A stretch of DNA of 64,000 nucleotides from CAVTWY01 sp963738615 (GCA_963738615.1 CAVTXI010000019.1:1488001-1552000), one strand, 5' to 3'. Shown: positions 8,902 to 18,662, counted from the stretch's first letter. Program-made: numbers and translations. The notes: generated from the sequence alone by a model not told the origin.

Positions 8902-9852
8902 ATGAACCAGCTCGACGCCCTGAAGCAACACACGGTGGTGGTCGCCGACACCGGCGACTTCAAGCAGATGGCGCAGTTCGCGCCGCGCGACGCCACGACC
9001 AATCCGTCGCTGATCCTGCAGGCGGTGCAGCAGCCGGCCTATGCCCCGTTGCTGGCCGACACCGTGAAGGCGCATCGCAAACATGTGACCGATCGCATCG
9101 TCGACGAAGTGCTGGTGCGCTTCGGCCTCGAGATCTTGAAGATCGTGCCCGGACGCGTGTCCACGGAAGTTGATGCGCGGCTGAGCTTCGACGCCGCCGC
9201 CAGCATCGCGCGCGCGCACAAGCTGGTCGAGTTGTATGAACGTGCCGGCATCGGCCGCGAACGCGTGTTGATTAAGCTCGCGTCGACGTGGGAAGGCATT
9301 CAGGCCGCGAAGGCGCTCGAGCACGAAGGCATCCACTGCAACCTGACGCTGCTGTTCGCGTTCTGTCAGGCCGTGGCCTGCGGTGATGCGGGCGTGACGT
9401 TGATTTCGCCTTTCGTCGGCCGCATCCACGACTGGTACAAGAAGGCCGCTGGCGCGTCGTGGAACGACGCCGCGATGGCCGGCGCGAACGACCCTGGCGT
9501 GGCGTCGGTGGCGCGCATTTGGCGCTACTACAAGCACTACGACATCGACACCGAAGTCATGGGCGCGAGCTTCCGCAGTGTCGGGCAGATCCTGGCGCTG
9601 GCTGGTTGCGACCTGCTGACGATCAGCCCGTCGCTGCTGGCGCAGCTGCAAGCCGCTGACGGACCGGTGCCGCGTGCGCTCGACCCCGCGCAGGCGAAGG
9701 CCGCGAGCGTGCACGCGGTGACGTTTGCCGAAGCCGGGTTCCGCTACGCACTCAACGACGACGCGATGGCGAGTGACAAGCTGTCCGAAGGCATCCGTGC
9801 ATTCGCGGCCGATGCGGCGAAGCTTGACGCCATGATCGACAGCCTGCGCTGA
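8902..9852 (+). CDS. tal: Transaldolase
   Basis: Protein of 316 residues, the usual TalB length. It has the N-terminal signature DATTNPSLIL and the active-site stretch RVLIKLASTWEGIQAA, where K125 is the expected Schiff-base lysine; the partner residues in HCNLTLLFAF are present. It moves a dihydroxyacetone unit between sugar phosphates in the non-oxidative pentose phosphate pathway. The ATG at 8902 is preferred because homology starts at MNQLDALKQHT; the open frame upstream (from 8770) is unlike the family. pgi follows after 14 bases, so the two are probably cotranscribed. Confidence 0.96.
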   Translation: MNQLDALKQHTVVVADTGDFKQMAQFAPRDATTNPSLILQAVQQPAYAPLLADTVKAHRKHVTDRIVDEVLVRFGLEILKIVPGRVSTEVDARLSFDAAASIARAHKLVELYERAGIGRERVLIKLASTWEGIQAAKALEHEGIHCNLTLLFAFCQAVACGDAGVTLISPFVGRIHDWYKKAAGASWNDAAMAGANDPGVASVARIWRYYKHYDIDTEVMGASFRSVGQILALAGCDLLTISPSLLAQLQAADGPVPRALDPAQAKAASVHAVTFAEAGFRYALNDDAMASDKLSEGIRAFAADAAKLDAMIDSLR

Positions 9853-9866
9853 GAAGGAACCAACCC

Positions 9867-11480
9867 ATGACCACCACGCTGATGACCGCCCCACGCTGCG
9901 ACCGCACGCCATCCTGGCAGGCGCTGCGCGGCCACTTCGAAGGCCACGGCCGCGCCTTCGACGTGCGCGACGCCTTCAACCGCGACCCGGGCCGTGCCGC
10001 GGCGTTCACGCACGACGCGGTCGAGGGCATCACCGTCGATTTGTCGAAGAACCTGTTCGACCTCGCGACCCGTCGCTTCCTGCTCGAGATGGCACGCCAG
10101 TGCAAGCTCGAGGCGCGGCGCGACGCGATGCTGGCCGGCGAGCCCATCAATGCGACCGAAGGCCGCGCGGTGCTGCACACCGCGCTGCGCGCACCGCAAG
10201 GCGCGGGGCCGTTCGGCGCCGACGTGCACGGCACGCTCGACGCGATGCTGGCCTACGTCGAAACCGTGCGCGACGTGAAGGCGAGCGGCATCACCGACAT
10301 CGTCAACATCGGCATCGGCGGCAGCGACCTGGGCCCGCAGATGGCGGTGCCCGCACTCGACGCCTTTGCACATCGCGACCTGCGGATGCATTTCGTCAGC
10401 AACGTCGACGCGCACGAGATCGACCGCGTGCTGCGCCGCCTCGAGGCGAAGCGCACGCTGTTCATCATCGCGTCGAAGACCTTCACGACGCAAGAGACGA
10501 TGGCCAACGCGAACACCGCGCGGGCTTGGTTCACGGGGCAGGGCGGGTCCGACATCGCAAAGCACTTCGTCGCGACGACGACGAACGTGAAGGCCGCGGC
10601 CGAGTTCGGCATCACCACGACCTTCGGCTTCTGGGATTGGGTCGGCGGGCGCTTCTCGTTGTGGAGCGCGATCGGCCTGCCGGTCGCGTTGGCGGTCGGT
10701 GCGCAGAACTTCCGTGCGCTGCTGGCCGGCGCGCACGCGATGGACCGGCACTTCGCGACCACGCCGCTCGAGGCCAACGTGCCCGCGCTGCTGGGTCTTC
10801 TCGACATCTGGTATCGCAACTTCCACGGCTTCACCAGCCGCTGCGTCGCGCCGTATCACCAGGGCCTTGCGCGCCTGCCGGCGTACCTGCAGCAGCTCGA
10901 AATGGAAAGCAACGGCAAAAGCGTCGACATGGACGGCCAACCGCTGCCGTTCGCCACCAGCCCGGTGGTGTGGGGCGAGCCGGGTACGAACGGCCAGCAC
11001 GCGTTTTTCCAGATGCTGCACCAGGGCACCGACGTGATCCCGGTGGAGTTCATCGTCGTCAGGCAGGCCGCGCACCCGCATGCCGACCAGCATCGCAAGC
11101 TGCAAGCGAACGCGCTGGCGCAAAGCCAGGCGCTGATGCTGGGCAAGACCGAATCGCAGGCGTTGAGCGAGAAGGTGCCGACCGCATCGGCGACGATCGA
11201 CAAGGCGGTGCTGGCGAGCCACCGGCGCTTTCCGGGCAACCGCCCGAGCACCACGGTCGTGATGGACGCGCTGACGCCGCGTTCGCTCGGTGCACTGATC
11301 GCGCTGTACGAGCACCGCGTCTTCACCAGCGGCGCGCTGTGGGCCATCAACAGCTTCGACCAGTGGGGCGTCGAGTTGGGCAAAGCGCTGTGCAACGAGC
11401 TGCTGCCGCGCTTGACCAGCGGCGACACGAAGGGGCTCGACGGGTCGACGGCAGCGCTGCTGGCGCGCTTGCGCGGTTAG
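9867..11480 (+). CDS. pgi: Glucose-6-phosphate isomerase
   Basis: Protein of 537 residues, close to the family norm. Signature regions visible are DIVNIGIGGSDLGPQM, FIIASKTFTTQETM, GGRFSLWSAIGLP and the C-terminal SFDQWGVELGKAL, which contain the phosphate-binding and catalytic residues. It interconverts glucose-6-phosphate and fructose-6-phosphate in the cytosol. GAGAAGGAA (9852-9860) serves as ribosome site. With tal just upstream and zwf divergent, the three genes sit where glycolysis meets the pentose phosphate shunt. Confidence 0.97.
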   Translation: MTTTLMTAPRCDRTPSWQALRGHFEGHGRAFDVRDAFNRDPGRAAAFTHDAVEGITVDLSKNLFDLATRRFLLEMARQCKLEARRDAMLAGEPINATEGRAVLHTALRAPQGAGPFGADVHGTLDAMLAYVETVRDVKASGITDIVNIGIGGSDLGPQMAVPALDAFAHRDLRMHFVSNVDAHEIDRVLRRLEAKRTLFIIASKTFTTQETMANANTARAWFTGQGGSDIAKHFVATTTNVKAAAEFGITTTFGFWDWVGGRFSLWSAIGLPVALAVGAQNFRALLAGAHAMDRHFATTPLEANVPALLGLLDIWYRNFHGFTSRCVAPYHQGLARLPAYLQQLEMESNGKSVDMDGQPLPFATSPVVWGEPGTNGQHAFFQMLHQGTDVIPVEFIVVRQAAHPHADQHRKLQANALAQSQALMLGKTESQALSEKVPTASATIDKAVLASHRRFPGNRPSTTVVMDALTPRSLGALIALYEHRVFTSGALWAINSFDQWGVELGKALCNELLPRLTSGDTKGLDGSTAALLARLRG

Positions 11481-11481
11481 C

Positions 11482-11520
11482 TCCCTCTCCTGCGGAGCGG
11501 GTGAGGGTTGGGTGAGGGTG
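11482..11520. repeat. REP-like extragenic repeat after pgi
   Basis: The stretch CTCCCTCTCCTGCGGAGCGG and its continuation GTGAGGGTTGGGTGAGGG match, by recollection, a short GC-rich extragenic repeat common in proteobacterial genomes (CCCTCTCC-GCGGGAGAGGG type). It can fold as an imperfect hairpin and lies in the 62-base gap between convergent pgi and the methyltransferase gene. Only one copy is seen here, so repeat status needs the whole genome. Confidence 0.45.
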
Positions 11521-11542
11521 CTCGCGGCAGAGCAAGCGCAAC

Positions 11543-12151
11543 TCAACCGTTGCGCAACACCACCAGCTTCGACAACCCAAGGTTCACGCGGTCCACGCGT
11601 TCGATCCGCCGCGCATGCGCGCCCAGGCTCGAGTCCATGTCGAGCATCGAATCGAAGCCCACGCGATCCGCAAACGTGCTGATCATCGATTCGGCCCAGC
11701 CCCAGCCGCCCGCACCGCGGAAGTGGTTGACGATCATGATGCGTCCGCCCGCGGTGCACACGCGCCCCAGTTCGTCGATCGTGCGTTGCGGGTTCGGCGT
11801 GACCGACAGGACGTAGGGCAAGGTCACACAATCGAAGCTGCTGTCGGCGAACGGCAGGTTCTCGGCGTCGGCGCACACCAGCGAAACGTTCGCCAGGCCC
11901 TTGGCATGCACACTTCGACGCGCTTGGTTCAGCATCGACACCGACAGGTCGAGGCCGACAACGTGGGCGCCAGGTGGATAGCGGTGCAGCGTCAGGCCGG
12001 TGCCGACGCCGACCTCGAGCAAGCGGCGAACCGGCTCCTTCGCGACTGCGCGCAGCATCGCGCTGCGCCCGTGGTCGAGCGCCCGGCCGAACACCAAGTC
12101 GTACACCGGCGCGTAGCGTGCGTAGGCACGCAGGATGGCATCGCGATTCAC
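11543..12151 (-). CDS. Class I SAM-dependent methyltransferase, possibly phosphatidylethanolamine N-methyltransferase-like
   Basis: Protein of about 202 residues with the Rossmann methyltransferase motifs: I (LLEVGVGTGLTLHRYP), II (VVGLDLSVSMLNQAR), the acidic loop (ADAENLPFADSSFDCV) and post-motifs (RTIDELGRVCTAGGRIMIV). The N-terminal RAYARYAPVYDLVFGRALDH resembles bacterial PmtA-type phospholipid N-methyltransferases, but that substrate is an inference. The GTG at 12151 is chosen since family proteins begin near this point; an ATG at 12229 would add 26 residues. It is divergent from the SARP-type regulator, with 238 bases between them. Confidence 0.75.
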   Translation of the reverse strand: MNRDAILRAYARYAPVYDLVFGRALDHGRSAMLRAVAKEPVRRLLEVGVGTGLTLHRYPPGAHVVGLDLSVSMLNQARRSVHAKGLANVSLVCADAENLPFADSSFDCVTLPYVLSVTPNPQRTIDELGRVCTAGGRIMIVNHFRGAGGWGWAESMISTFADRVGFDSMLDMDSSLGAHARRIERVDRVNLGLSKLVVLRNG

Positions 12152-12389
12152 CGTTTCGAGTCGGGGTGCGGAGCGGGCGCCGATCTTGGCACGCCACAAA
12201 ATCGTTCGATGAATCGCACCGCCCCCCATCCTCAGGTCATCGTGTTCGACCCTGACCAACGCTAGCAGGGGTTCAGGATCGGCCCTCCAGTCCATGGCCG
12301 CGGCCGCCTTGCAGTCGAGTGCATTGCGCAAGCGCGCCGTGGCGTCAAGAATGCTGCCGCAACGTATCGCTGCAAGGGAGGACGGCAGG

Positions 12390-15300
12390 ATGTTGGAAGC
12401 CCGAGCCAGCTTGGCCGCGCTGCCGGGCCTGCGCATCTGCCTGCTCGGCTCGCCGTGCCTGTCGCGGGCGGACGGCGTGGAGCATGTGCTCGAACGCAAG
12501 GACGCCGCGCTGATCGCCATGCTCGCGCGGGACGGGCCGACGCAGCGCTCGCGCGTCGCCGCCTGCCTTTGGCCCGGCGCGTCCGAGGCGCAGGCGCGGA
12601 CCAACCTGCGCCAGCGGCTGTTCAGGTTGCGCCAGCAAGCCGGCTGCGATGTCGTGCGCGACGACGGCGCGCTGCGCCTGGCCGATGACGTGGGCCTGGA
12701 CATCACCGAGTCCCTGAGCGCGTTGCAGGCCGACGCCGCCGCGGCCGCGGGCGAGTTGCTCGGCGCGCACGACTACGGCGAACACGAAGAACTCGAACGC
12801 TGGGTCGCCGCGGCGCGTGGGCGCTGGCGCGCCGAACGGGCGCAATGCATCGCGCAGCGCGCCAGCGAGCTCGAAGCCCGGCACGAGATCGCAGCGGCAT
12901 TGCCGTACGCGCAGCGGCACGTCAGCGAAGAACCGTTGCTCGAACAGGCCCATCGCCGCCTGATGCGCCTGCACTACTTGCGCGGCGACCGCGCCGCCGC
13001 GACGGCCGCGTTCGTTCATTGCCGCACGCGGTTGCGCGATGAGCTGGGTGTCGAGCCCGACGACGAGACGCTGAAGTTGGCGCGGCTGATCGAGTCGGGC
13101 CGTGCGCTTGCGCAACCGCGGCCCTCGCTGCGCCCGATCGGGGTGCTGCGGCCGCCACGCCTCGTCGGCCGCGAAGCGCCCTGGCGCCGCCTGCAGGCGA
13201 TTGCCGACGGCGCTGGCGCGGCGCTGATCCTCGGTGAGGCGGGCATCGGCAAGTCACGCCTGCTGGGCGACTTCGCTGCCACCTCGCGCAGCGCCGTCGC
13301 CTGCAACGCGCGGCCGGGCGACGCCAGCCTGCCGTTCGCCTTGTTGGCGCGGCTCGTGCGCGCGCTAATGCAGGCCTTCGGCCCGCTGCGCATCGATTGG
13401 GCGCGCCAGGAGCTGGCACGCATCGTCCCCGAGCTCGGGGCTGCGCCTGCTGGCGAACTGACCGTGCTGCGTCTGCAGCAAGCGCTGCTGCCAGCGCTGA
13501 CGCAGGCGCGCGAGGCCGGCTTGGCGCTGATAGCGGTCGATGACCTGCACTTCGCCGACGTGTCGAGCCTCGAGCTGCTGCCGGCATTGCTGGCCGCTGG
13601 GCGCGAGATGCGGCTGCCGTGGTTGATGGCCAGCCGCGCCAGCGAGATGCCGAGCGCGCTGCGCGGCTGGCTCGAGGGCGATCAAAGCGTCGGCGTCGAG
13701 CGCCTCGTGCTCGGACCGCTCGACGCGACCTCAGTGCAGGCCGTACTCGAGTCGCTCGCCATCCCCGACTTCGACGCCGCCGCGTGGGCACCGGCGCTGA
13801 CGCGGCACACGGGCGGCAACCCCCTGTTCCTGCTCGAAACACTGATCGCGCTGCTCGACCGCGATCCCGCTGCGCTCGGCGCACCGCCGTGCGATCTGCC
13901 GGCCCCCGCGCGGTTGAGCGAGTTGATCGAGCGCCGGCTGCACCAACTCAGCCCGGCCGCGCTGCGGCTGGCGCGGCTGGCAGCCCTGGCCGGGCAGAAC
14001 TTCAGCGTCGAGCTGGCGGCCGAGGTGCTGGGCCGGCATGCGCTCGACATCGCCGACGACTGGCGCGAACTCGAGACGGCGCTGGTGATTCGCGACGACG
14101 CCTTTGCGCACGACCTGATTTTCGAAGCGACGTTGCATTCTGTGCCGGCGGCAATAGCCCGGACGATGCATGCCGAAGTGGCGCGCGTTCTCGAACATCG
14201 TGGCTGTGAGCCGGCGCGGCTGGCGCACCATTGGGCCCGCGCCGAGCAATGGCTGAAGGCCGGCGCCTGCTTTCTCGAAGCAGCGCGCCAAGCGCTCGCG
14301 ATGTCGCAGCGCCGGCTCGAAGCCGATCTGGCGCTCGAAGCGGCACGCTGCTTCGCATCCGCCGGCGACCGAGAAGGCGAATTCCGCGCACGCGAGCAGT
14401 TGTTCCAAGCATCGCGCTACGTCGACCGCTACGAGTTGCAGGCTGAGCGCGCCGACGACCTGATGCGGCTGACCACGAGCGACGTACAGCGCGCTGCTGC
14501 ATTCGAGGCGCGCGCGATGCTCGCCAACGACGATCAGCAGGACGAAGCGGCGCTGACGGCTGCCCGAGCCGCCGGCGCACTAGCCCGTGCGCTCGGCGAC
14601 GCGTCGCGCGAGTTGTCCGTGGCGCGGCTAGAGGCACGCGCGCTCAGCCGGCTGAACCGGCAGCCCGAAGCGCTGGAACTGCTCGAGCGCTGCCGGCAAT
14701 CGGCGTGGTCGCGCGAGGGTGACGTCTTGGGTGCCCGCATGCTCGTTGACCTCGGTGCGACGCTGATCATCTGCGATCGTGCGGCAGAAGCTGACCCGCT
14801 GCTTCAGCGCGCGATCAACGTCGCGACGTCGCTGCATGACTGGGCGCTGTGCCACGAGAGCACGGTGCAACTCGCGTGGAGCCACGCCTGCCAGGGCCGC
14901 CTGATCGACTCGACGCAAGGCTACGAGCGAGCGCGCCTGCTGAAGCAGCGTTTTGGTGCCGAAGGATCTGTGCTGGGCGTCCACGATGTGGCATTGCCGC
15001 GGCAGTACAAAGAACTGGGGCGGTTTGCCGAGGCGCTGGCGCTGCTCGATGAGACGTTGAGTGACCAGCGGCGAAGCAAGAATTTGACGCTGGTGACGGT
15101 GACGGAAAGCGAGCTCGTCAACGTCTGGCTGTGGCTCGGCCAGACGGCGCGCGCCGCGCAGGCGATGCGTCCGCCCAGTCGCGATGCGTCGCCTTCGGCT
15201 CGCGCCGGACACCTGCTCGCGCGCGCGCGTGTCGCGATCTGGCAAGCCCAGCCAGCGGTTGAGTTGCTGCGCGACGCGCTGGCGCTGATCGAGCGCGAGG

Positions 15301-15755
15301 GTCGTGCCTACTACAGCCTCGTGCTGCAGAGTGAGCTCGCCCGCATCCTGCCGCCCGACGAAGCGCTTCCAATGGTGCTGGAGGCGCTCGCGCACAGCGA
15401 GGCACTGCGTCTGCACATCACGACGTGGCCGCTCAAGTCGGCGACCTGCGACGCGCTGCGGCGGGCCGGCCGCAGCGCGGACGCGGCCACGCTGGCGCGG
15501 CAGATCATGGCCGAGTTCGAAGACAAGCCACCGATCGTTCGCTACCCTCCGGAGTACTGGTGGATTGCGCATCAGGCGCTTGCGGCCGCTGGCGACGACG
15601 CAGGCGCCGCGCAGGCGCTGCGGCGTGCGGTCGCATGGATTCGCGAGGTCGCCCTTTCGAACGTCCCCGACGAGTTCCGCGACGGTTTCCTGCACCGCAA
15701 CCCCGTCAACCGTGCGGTGCTCGCTGCTGCGTCGCGCCTGCTGCCCGCCCCCTAA
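12390..15755 (+). CDS. SARP/BTAD-type transcriptional activator with AAA ATPase and TPR-like repeats
   Basis: Protein of 1121 residues. The ATG at 12390 is fixed by a strong ribosome site AAGGGAGG at 12374-12381. In order: winged-helix-like DNA-binding region (about 15-105, with RTNLRQRLFRLRQQ), a BTAD domain (about 110-245, ending ELGVEPDDETLKL), an ATPase with Walker A GEAGIGKS (282-289) and Walker B ALIAVDDLHF (D384, D385), then some 600 residues of Ala/Leu-rich helical TPR-like repeats. This is the AfsR/SARP-with-STAND-ATPase plan, usually a regulator switched by nucleotide binding and repeat-sensed signals. No LuxR-type HTH is seen at the C-terminus. The next gene encodes a large lipoprotein and could be its target. 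Architecture is sure, regulon unknown. Confidence 0.8.
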   Translation: MLEARASLAALPGLRICLLGSPCLSRADGVEHVLERKDAALIAMLARDGPTQRSRVAACLWPGASEAQARTNLRQRLFRLRQQAGCDVVRDDGALRLADDVGLDITESLSALQADAAAAAGELLGAHDYGEHEELERWVAAARGRWRAERAQCIAQRASELEARHEIAAALPYAQRHVSEEPLLEQAHRRLMRLHYLRGDRAAATAAFVHCRTRLRDELGVEPDDETLKLARLIESGRALAQPRPSLRPIGVLRPPRLVGREAPWRRLQAIADGAGAALILGEAGIGKSRLLGDFAATSRSAVACNARPGDASLPFALLARLVRALMQAFGPLRIDWARQELARIVPELGAAPAGELTVLRLQQALLPALTQAREAGLALIAVDDLHFADVSSLELLPALLAAGREMRLPWLMASRASEMPSALRGWLEGDQSVGVERLVLGPLDATSVQAVLESLAIPDFDAAAWAPALTRHTGGNPLFLLETLIALLDRDPAALGAPPCDLPAPARLSELIERRLHQLSPAALRLARLAALAGQNFSVELAAEVLGRHALDIADDWRELETALVIRDDAFAHDLIFEATLHSVPAAIARTMHAEVARVLEHRGCEPARLAHHWARAEQWLKAGACFLEAARQALAMSQRRLEADLALEAARCFASAGDREGEFRAREQLFQASRYVDRYELQAERADDLMRLTTSDVQRAAAFEARAMLANDDQQDEAALTAARAAGALARALGDASRELSVARLEARALSRLNRQPEALELLERCRQSAWSREGDVLGARMLVDLGATLIICDRAAEADPLLQRAINVATSLHDWALCHESTVQLAWSHACQGRLIDSTQGYERARLLKQRFGAEGSVLGVHDVALPRQYKELGRFAEALALLDETLSDQRRSKNLTLVTVTESELVNVWLWLGQTARAAQAMRPPSRDASPSARAGHLLARARVAIWQAQPAVELLRDALALIEREGRAYYSLVLQSELARILPPDEALPMVLEALAHSEALRLHITTWPLKSATCDALRRAGRSADAATLARQIMAEFEDKPPIVRYPPEYWWIAHQALAAAGDDAGAAQALRRAVAWIREVALSNVPDEFRDGFLHRNPVNRAVLAAASRLLPAP

Positions 15756-15865
15756 CTCGGAACCCGCGGCGGCAGCGCCGGTAACGCTCCAAGAACGCAC
15801 CCGCCGCGATCGTGCCCCGGCGGCGGCCGACGGGCGGCTGGCGCGAACCAACGGGGGCACTGAAC

Positions 15866-18625
15866 ATGGACACGACACTGCGACGCTGGCTGCGCGCCTG
15901 GGCGGCTCCGGCGATGATTTCTTTCCTCGCCGCCTGTGGCAGCGGCAGTGGCGGCGGCGACCCCGCCGTTGCGCCGACCATCACGACGCAGCCGGCGGCT
16001 GCAACCGCGACCGAGGGCGACACGGCGACCTTCGCCGTCGTCGCCAGCGGCACCGCGCCACTGGCCTACCAATGGCAGCGCAACGGCACGGCCATCGCCG
16101 GCGCCACCGCGGCCAGCTACACGACACCGGCGCTGGTCCTCGCCGACAGCGGCGCGCCGTACAGCGTGGTCGTCAGCAACAGCGCCGGCTCGGTGACGAG
16201 CAGCACTGCGCTGCTGACGGCGCTGGCGGCAGGGCCGCCGACGATCGTCGCGCAACCCGCGGCGGTGAGCGTCGTCGCGCCGGCCACGGCCACCTTCAGC
16301 GTCAACGCGCTTGGCGCCTCGCTGGCGTACCAGTGGACACGGAACGGCGCGCCGATCAGCGGCGCCACCGCGGCCAGCTACACCACGCCGACCACTGCGC
16401 TGGCCGACAGCGGCGCGCTGTTCGCGGTGACAGTGAGCAATGCGCGCGGCGATGTCGTCACCAGCGACGAGGCGCCACTGACGGTGACCGCGCAGGCTCA
16501 GCCGCCCGCGATCGCCGCACAGCCGTCCGGCGTGACCGTCGCGTCCGGCGAGACGGCCACGTTCTCGGTCGCCGCCATCGGCACTGCGCCGCTGGCCTAC
16601 CAGTGGCGGCGCAACGGCGCCACCATTGCCGGCGCCACCGGCGCCAGCTACACAACGCCGGTGACGGTGGATAGCGACGACGGCGCGCTCTACAGCGTCG
16701 TCATCGACAACGTCACCGCGATGCCGGTGACCAGCGCCGCGGCGGTTTTGGACGTGATCCCTTCGATCACGCCGCCGTCGATCAGCGCGCAGCCGGCGGC
16801 GCAGAGCGTCATCGTCGGGCAGACGGCGACCTTCTCGGTCGCGGCCAACGGCACGCCGCCGCTGGCCTACCAATGGCGGCGCAACGGCACCGCGATAGGC
16901 GGCGCCAATGCAGCGAGCTACACGACGCTGTCCACGGTCATCGGCGATAACGGTGCCGTCTTCAGCGTGGTGGTCAGCAACGTGGGCGCGACTCAGGCGA
17001 CGAGTGCCGGCGCGCTGCTCAGCGTCACGTCCGCCATCCAGGCGCCGTCGATCGTTGCCCAGCCCGCCGACGCGACGGTCAGCGTCGGCACCAGCGCCAC
17101 CTTCACGGTCGGCGCCACCGGCTCGGCGCCGCTGGCCTATCAGTGGCGGCGCAACGGCGTGGCGATCGGCGGCGCCACCGCCGCGAGCTACACGATCGCG
17201 TCGGCAACGCTGGCCGACCACAGCGCGCTGTTCAGCGTGGTCGTCAGCAACGCCGCGCCGACCAGCGCGACCAGCAACGCGGCCCGGCTCACCGTGCTCG
17301 ACCAGTGGATCGGCATCCGCGAGGACGGCTCGCCGGCCAGCAACCGGCGCAACATCGGTCGCGCGATAGCCACCGATGGGGACGGCAATGTCGTGATCGC
17401 TGGCCACACCGACGGCGCCCTGACCGCGCCGGGCGGCGTGATCTCGAGAAGCAACTTCGTCGCCAAGTACGGCGCCAACGGCGTGCTGCGCTGGTCTCGC
17501 GTGATCGTGCGAGCGGGCGGCAGCACGTCAGGGCTGGAGCCGGACACCGCCGGTGTCGCAGTCAACGCCGCAGGCGAGATCTATGTCGCCGGTTTCACCG
17601 CCGGCACGCTCGGTGGCCAGGTGAGCCAAGGCCGCGACGACGCATTCCTGGTCAAGTACGACGGCGACGGCAACCTGCTCTGGGCACGCCAGTTCGGCTC
17701 GTCGGACATCGACTCGGCCACCGGCGTCGCCCTCGATCCGAGCGGCAACGCTTTCGTGGTCGGTCGCTCGAAGGGCCAGATGCCGGACCAGACGACGGTC
17801 AACAGCAACGACTTCTACCTCGCCAAGTTTGACGGCAGCGGCAATCGGTTGTGGATCCGGCAATCGGGCGTGACCATCGGCGGCGGCGCGCCGAGCGACA
17901 CGGCGTTCGCGATCGCGGTGGATGGCGGCGGCAACGCCTACATCACCGGCAGCATCAGCGGGAGCTACGCCGGTCAGGGCGACGGCAGCACCGGCCAGGA
18001 TGCGTACGTCGTCAAGTACGACCCGGCGGGCAACCGCGTGATGTTCTCCCGCATCGCGGGCGCGGCGCGCGACGAGGGCTTCGGCATCGCGGTGTCCGCC
18101 GACGGCAACACGATCTACGTCGTCGGAAAGACGGTGAGCGACTTCGACCGTGCCGGCTACCCGGAGTCGATCGCCTGCTGCCACTGGGACGCGTTCATCG
18201 TCAACCTCGACGGCAGCGGCGCGATCCGGTGGGCGCACAACCTTCCGACGGTGCCGACAACCGGCCCCGAGCAGCGCGATGAGCAAGCGTTCGCGGTGGC
18301 GACCGACGCCGCCGGCTCTGCCGCCTACCTCACCGGCACGACCAACTCGGTGATGCCGGGCGAAACCGGCAAGGGCGCGTACGACATCTTCGTCGCTCGC
18401 TTTGCCGCCGACGGCACGCGCAGCTGGGTGCGCCAGTTCGGCGGCGTGCCGCCGACCGGGGCTTCGACGATCAACGACGCCGGTCACGGCATTGCGATCG
18501 ACAGGAACGGCAACGTCTTCGTCACCGGCGAGGTGATGGCGAGCTTCGGCACGCCCAACCCGGACATCGCGTTGACGGACTGGTTCGTGATGAAGCTGCG
18601 CGCCGCCGACGGCAGCGTTTACTGA
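15866..18625 (+). CDS. Lipoprotein with five Ig-like modules and a C-terminal SBBP-type beta-propeller
   Basis: Protein of 919 residues from ATG 15866. Signal peptide MDTTLRRWLRAWAAPAMISF ends in a lipobox LAAC (Cys24), then a Gly/Ser spacer. Residues about 36-478 hold five near-identical Ig-like modules, each of about 88 residues with the core LAYQWRRNGTAIGGATAASY and a VVVSN motif. The remaining 440 residues are propeller-type repeats with DGDGNVVIAGHTDG, DAFLVKYDGDGNLLWARQFG and GGGNAYITGSISG elements, the SBBP pattern. Such proteins are exported and often bind ligands or surfaces; nothing shows which. It starts 110 bases after the SARP-type regulator. Function unknown. Confidence 0.8.
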   Translation: MDTTLRRWLRAWAAPAMISFLAACGSGSGGGDPAVAPTITTQPAAATATEGDTATFAVVASGTAPLAYQWQRNGTAIAGATAASYTTPALVLADSGAPYSVVVSNSAGSVTSSTALLTALAAGPPTIVAQPAAVSVVAPATATFSVNALGASLAYQWTRNGAPISGATAASYTTPTTALADSGALFAVTVSNARGDVVTSDEAPLTVTAQAQPPAIAAQPSGVTVASGETATFSVAAIGTAPLAYQWRRNGATIAGATGASYTTPVTVDSDDGALYSVVIDNVTAMPVTSAAAVLDVIPSITPPSISAQPAAQSVIVGQTATFSVAANGTPPLAYQWRRNGTAIGGANAASYTTLSTVIGDNGAVFSVVVSNVGATQATSAGALLSVTSAIQAPSIVAQPADATVSVGTSATFTVGATGSAPLAYQWRRNGVAIGGATAASYTIASATLADHSALFSVVVSNAAPTSATSNAARLTVLDQWIGIREDGSPASNRRNIGRAIATDGDGNVVIAGHTDGALTAPGGVISRSNFVAKYGANGVLRWSRVIVRAGGSTSGLEPDTAGVAVNAAGEIYVAGFTAGTLGGQVSQGRDDAFLVKYDGDGNLLWARQFGSSDIDSATGVALDPSGNAFVVGRSKGQMPDQTTVNSNDFYLAKFDGSGNRLWIRQSGVTIGGGAPSDTAFAIAVDGGGNAYITGSISGSYAGQGDGSTGQDAYVVKYDPAGNRVMFSRIAGAARDEGFGIAVSADGNTIYVVGKTVSDFDRAGYPESIACCHWDAFIVNLDGSGAIRWAHNLPTVPTTGPEQRDEQAFAVATDAAGSAAYLTGTTNSVMPGETGKGAYDIFVARFAADGTRSWVRQFGGVPPTGASTINDAGHGIAIDRNGNVFVTGEVMASFGTPNPDIALTDWFVMKLRAADGSVY
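15971..17300 (+). repeat. Five tandem coding repeats of about 266 bp (Ig-like modules)
   Basis: Five copies of about 88 codons lie head to tail inside the lipoprotein gene. Blocks such as CTGGCCTACCARTGGCGGCG and GGCGCCACCGCGGCCAGCTA recur with very few changes. The high DNA identity suggests recent duplication or gene conversion and could let copy number vary between strains. Confidence 0.8.
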
Positions 18626-18632
18626 TCCTGCA

Positions 18633-18662
18633 CGGCGCCCCGCCCGCAACGGCGGGGCGCCG
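18633..18662 (+). terminator. Hairpin terminator-like structure after the Ig/SBBP lipoprotein gene
   Basis: A perfect 12-bp stem, CGGCGCCCCGCC (18633-18644) with GGCGGGGCGCCG (18651-18662), encloses a six-base loop CGCAAC. It starts eight bases after the stop codon. No U-run follows, so intrinsic termination is possible but unproven. Confidence 0.55.

Noticed and set aside
9744..12197. A very long open frame (817 codons) on the minus strand across tal, pgi and the methyltransferase
   Set aside because: It is the antisense of well-supported genes in GC-rich DNA, has no family features and is full of Arg/His/Ala runs typical of a shadow frame.
15971..17300. Long repeats as an insertion sequence or transposon
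   Set aside because: The repeats are in frame, encode Ig-like modules, and there is no transposase or inverted ends.
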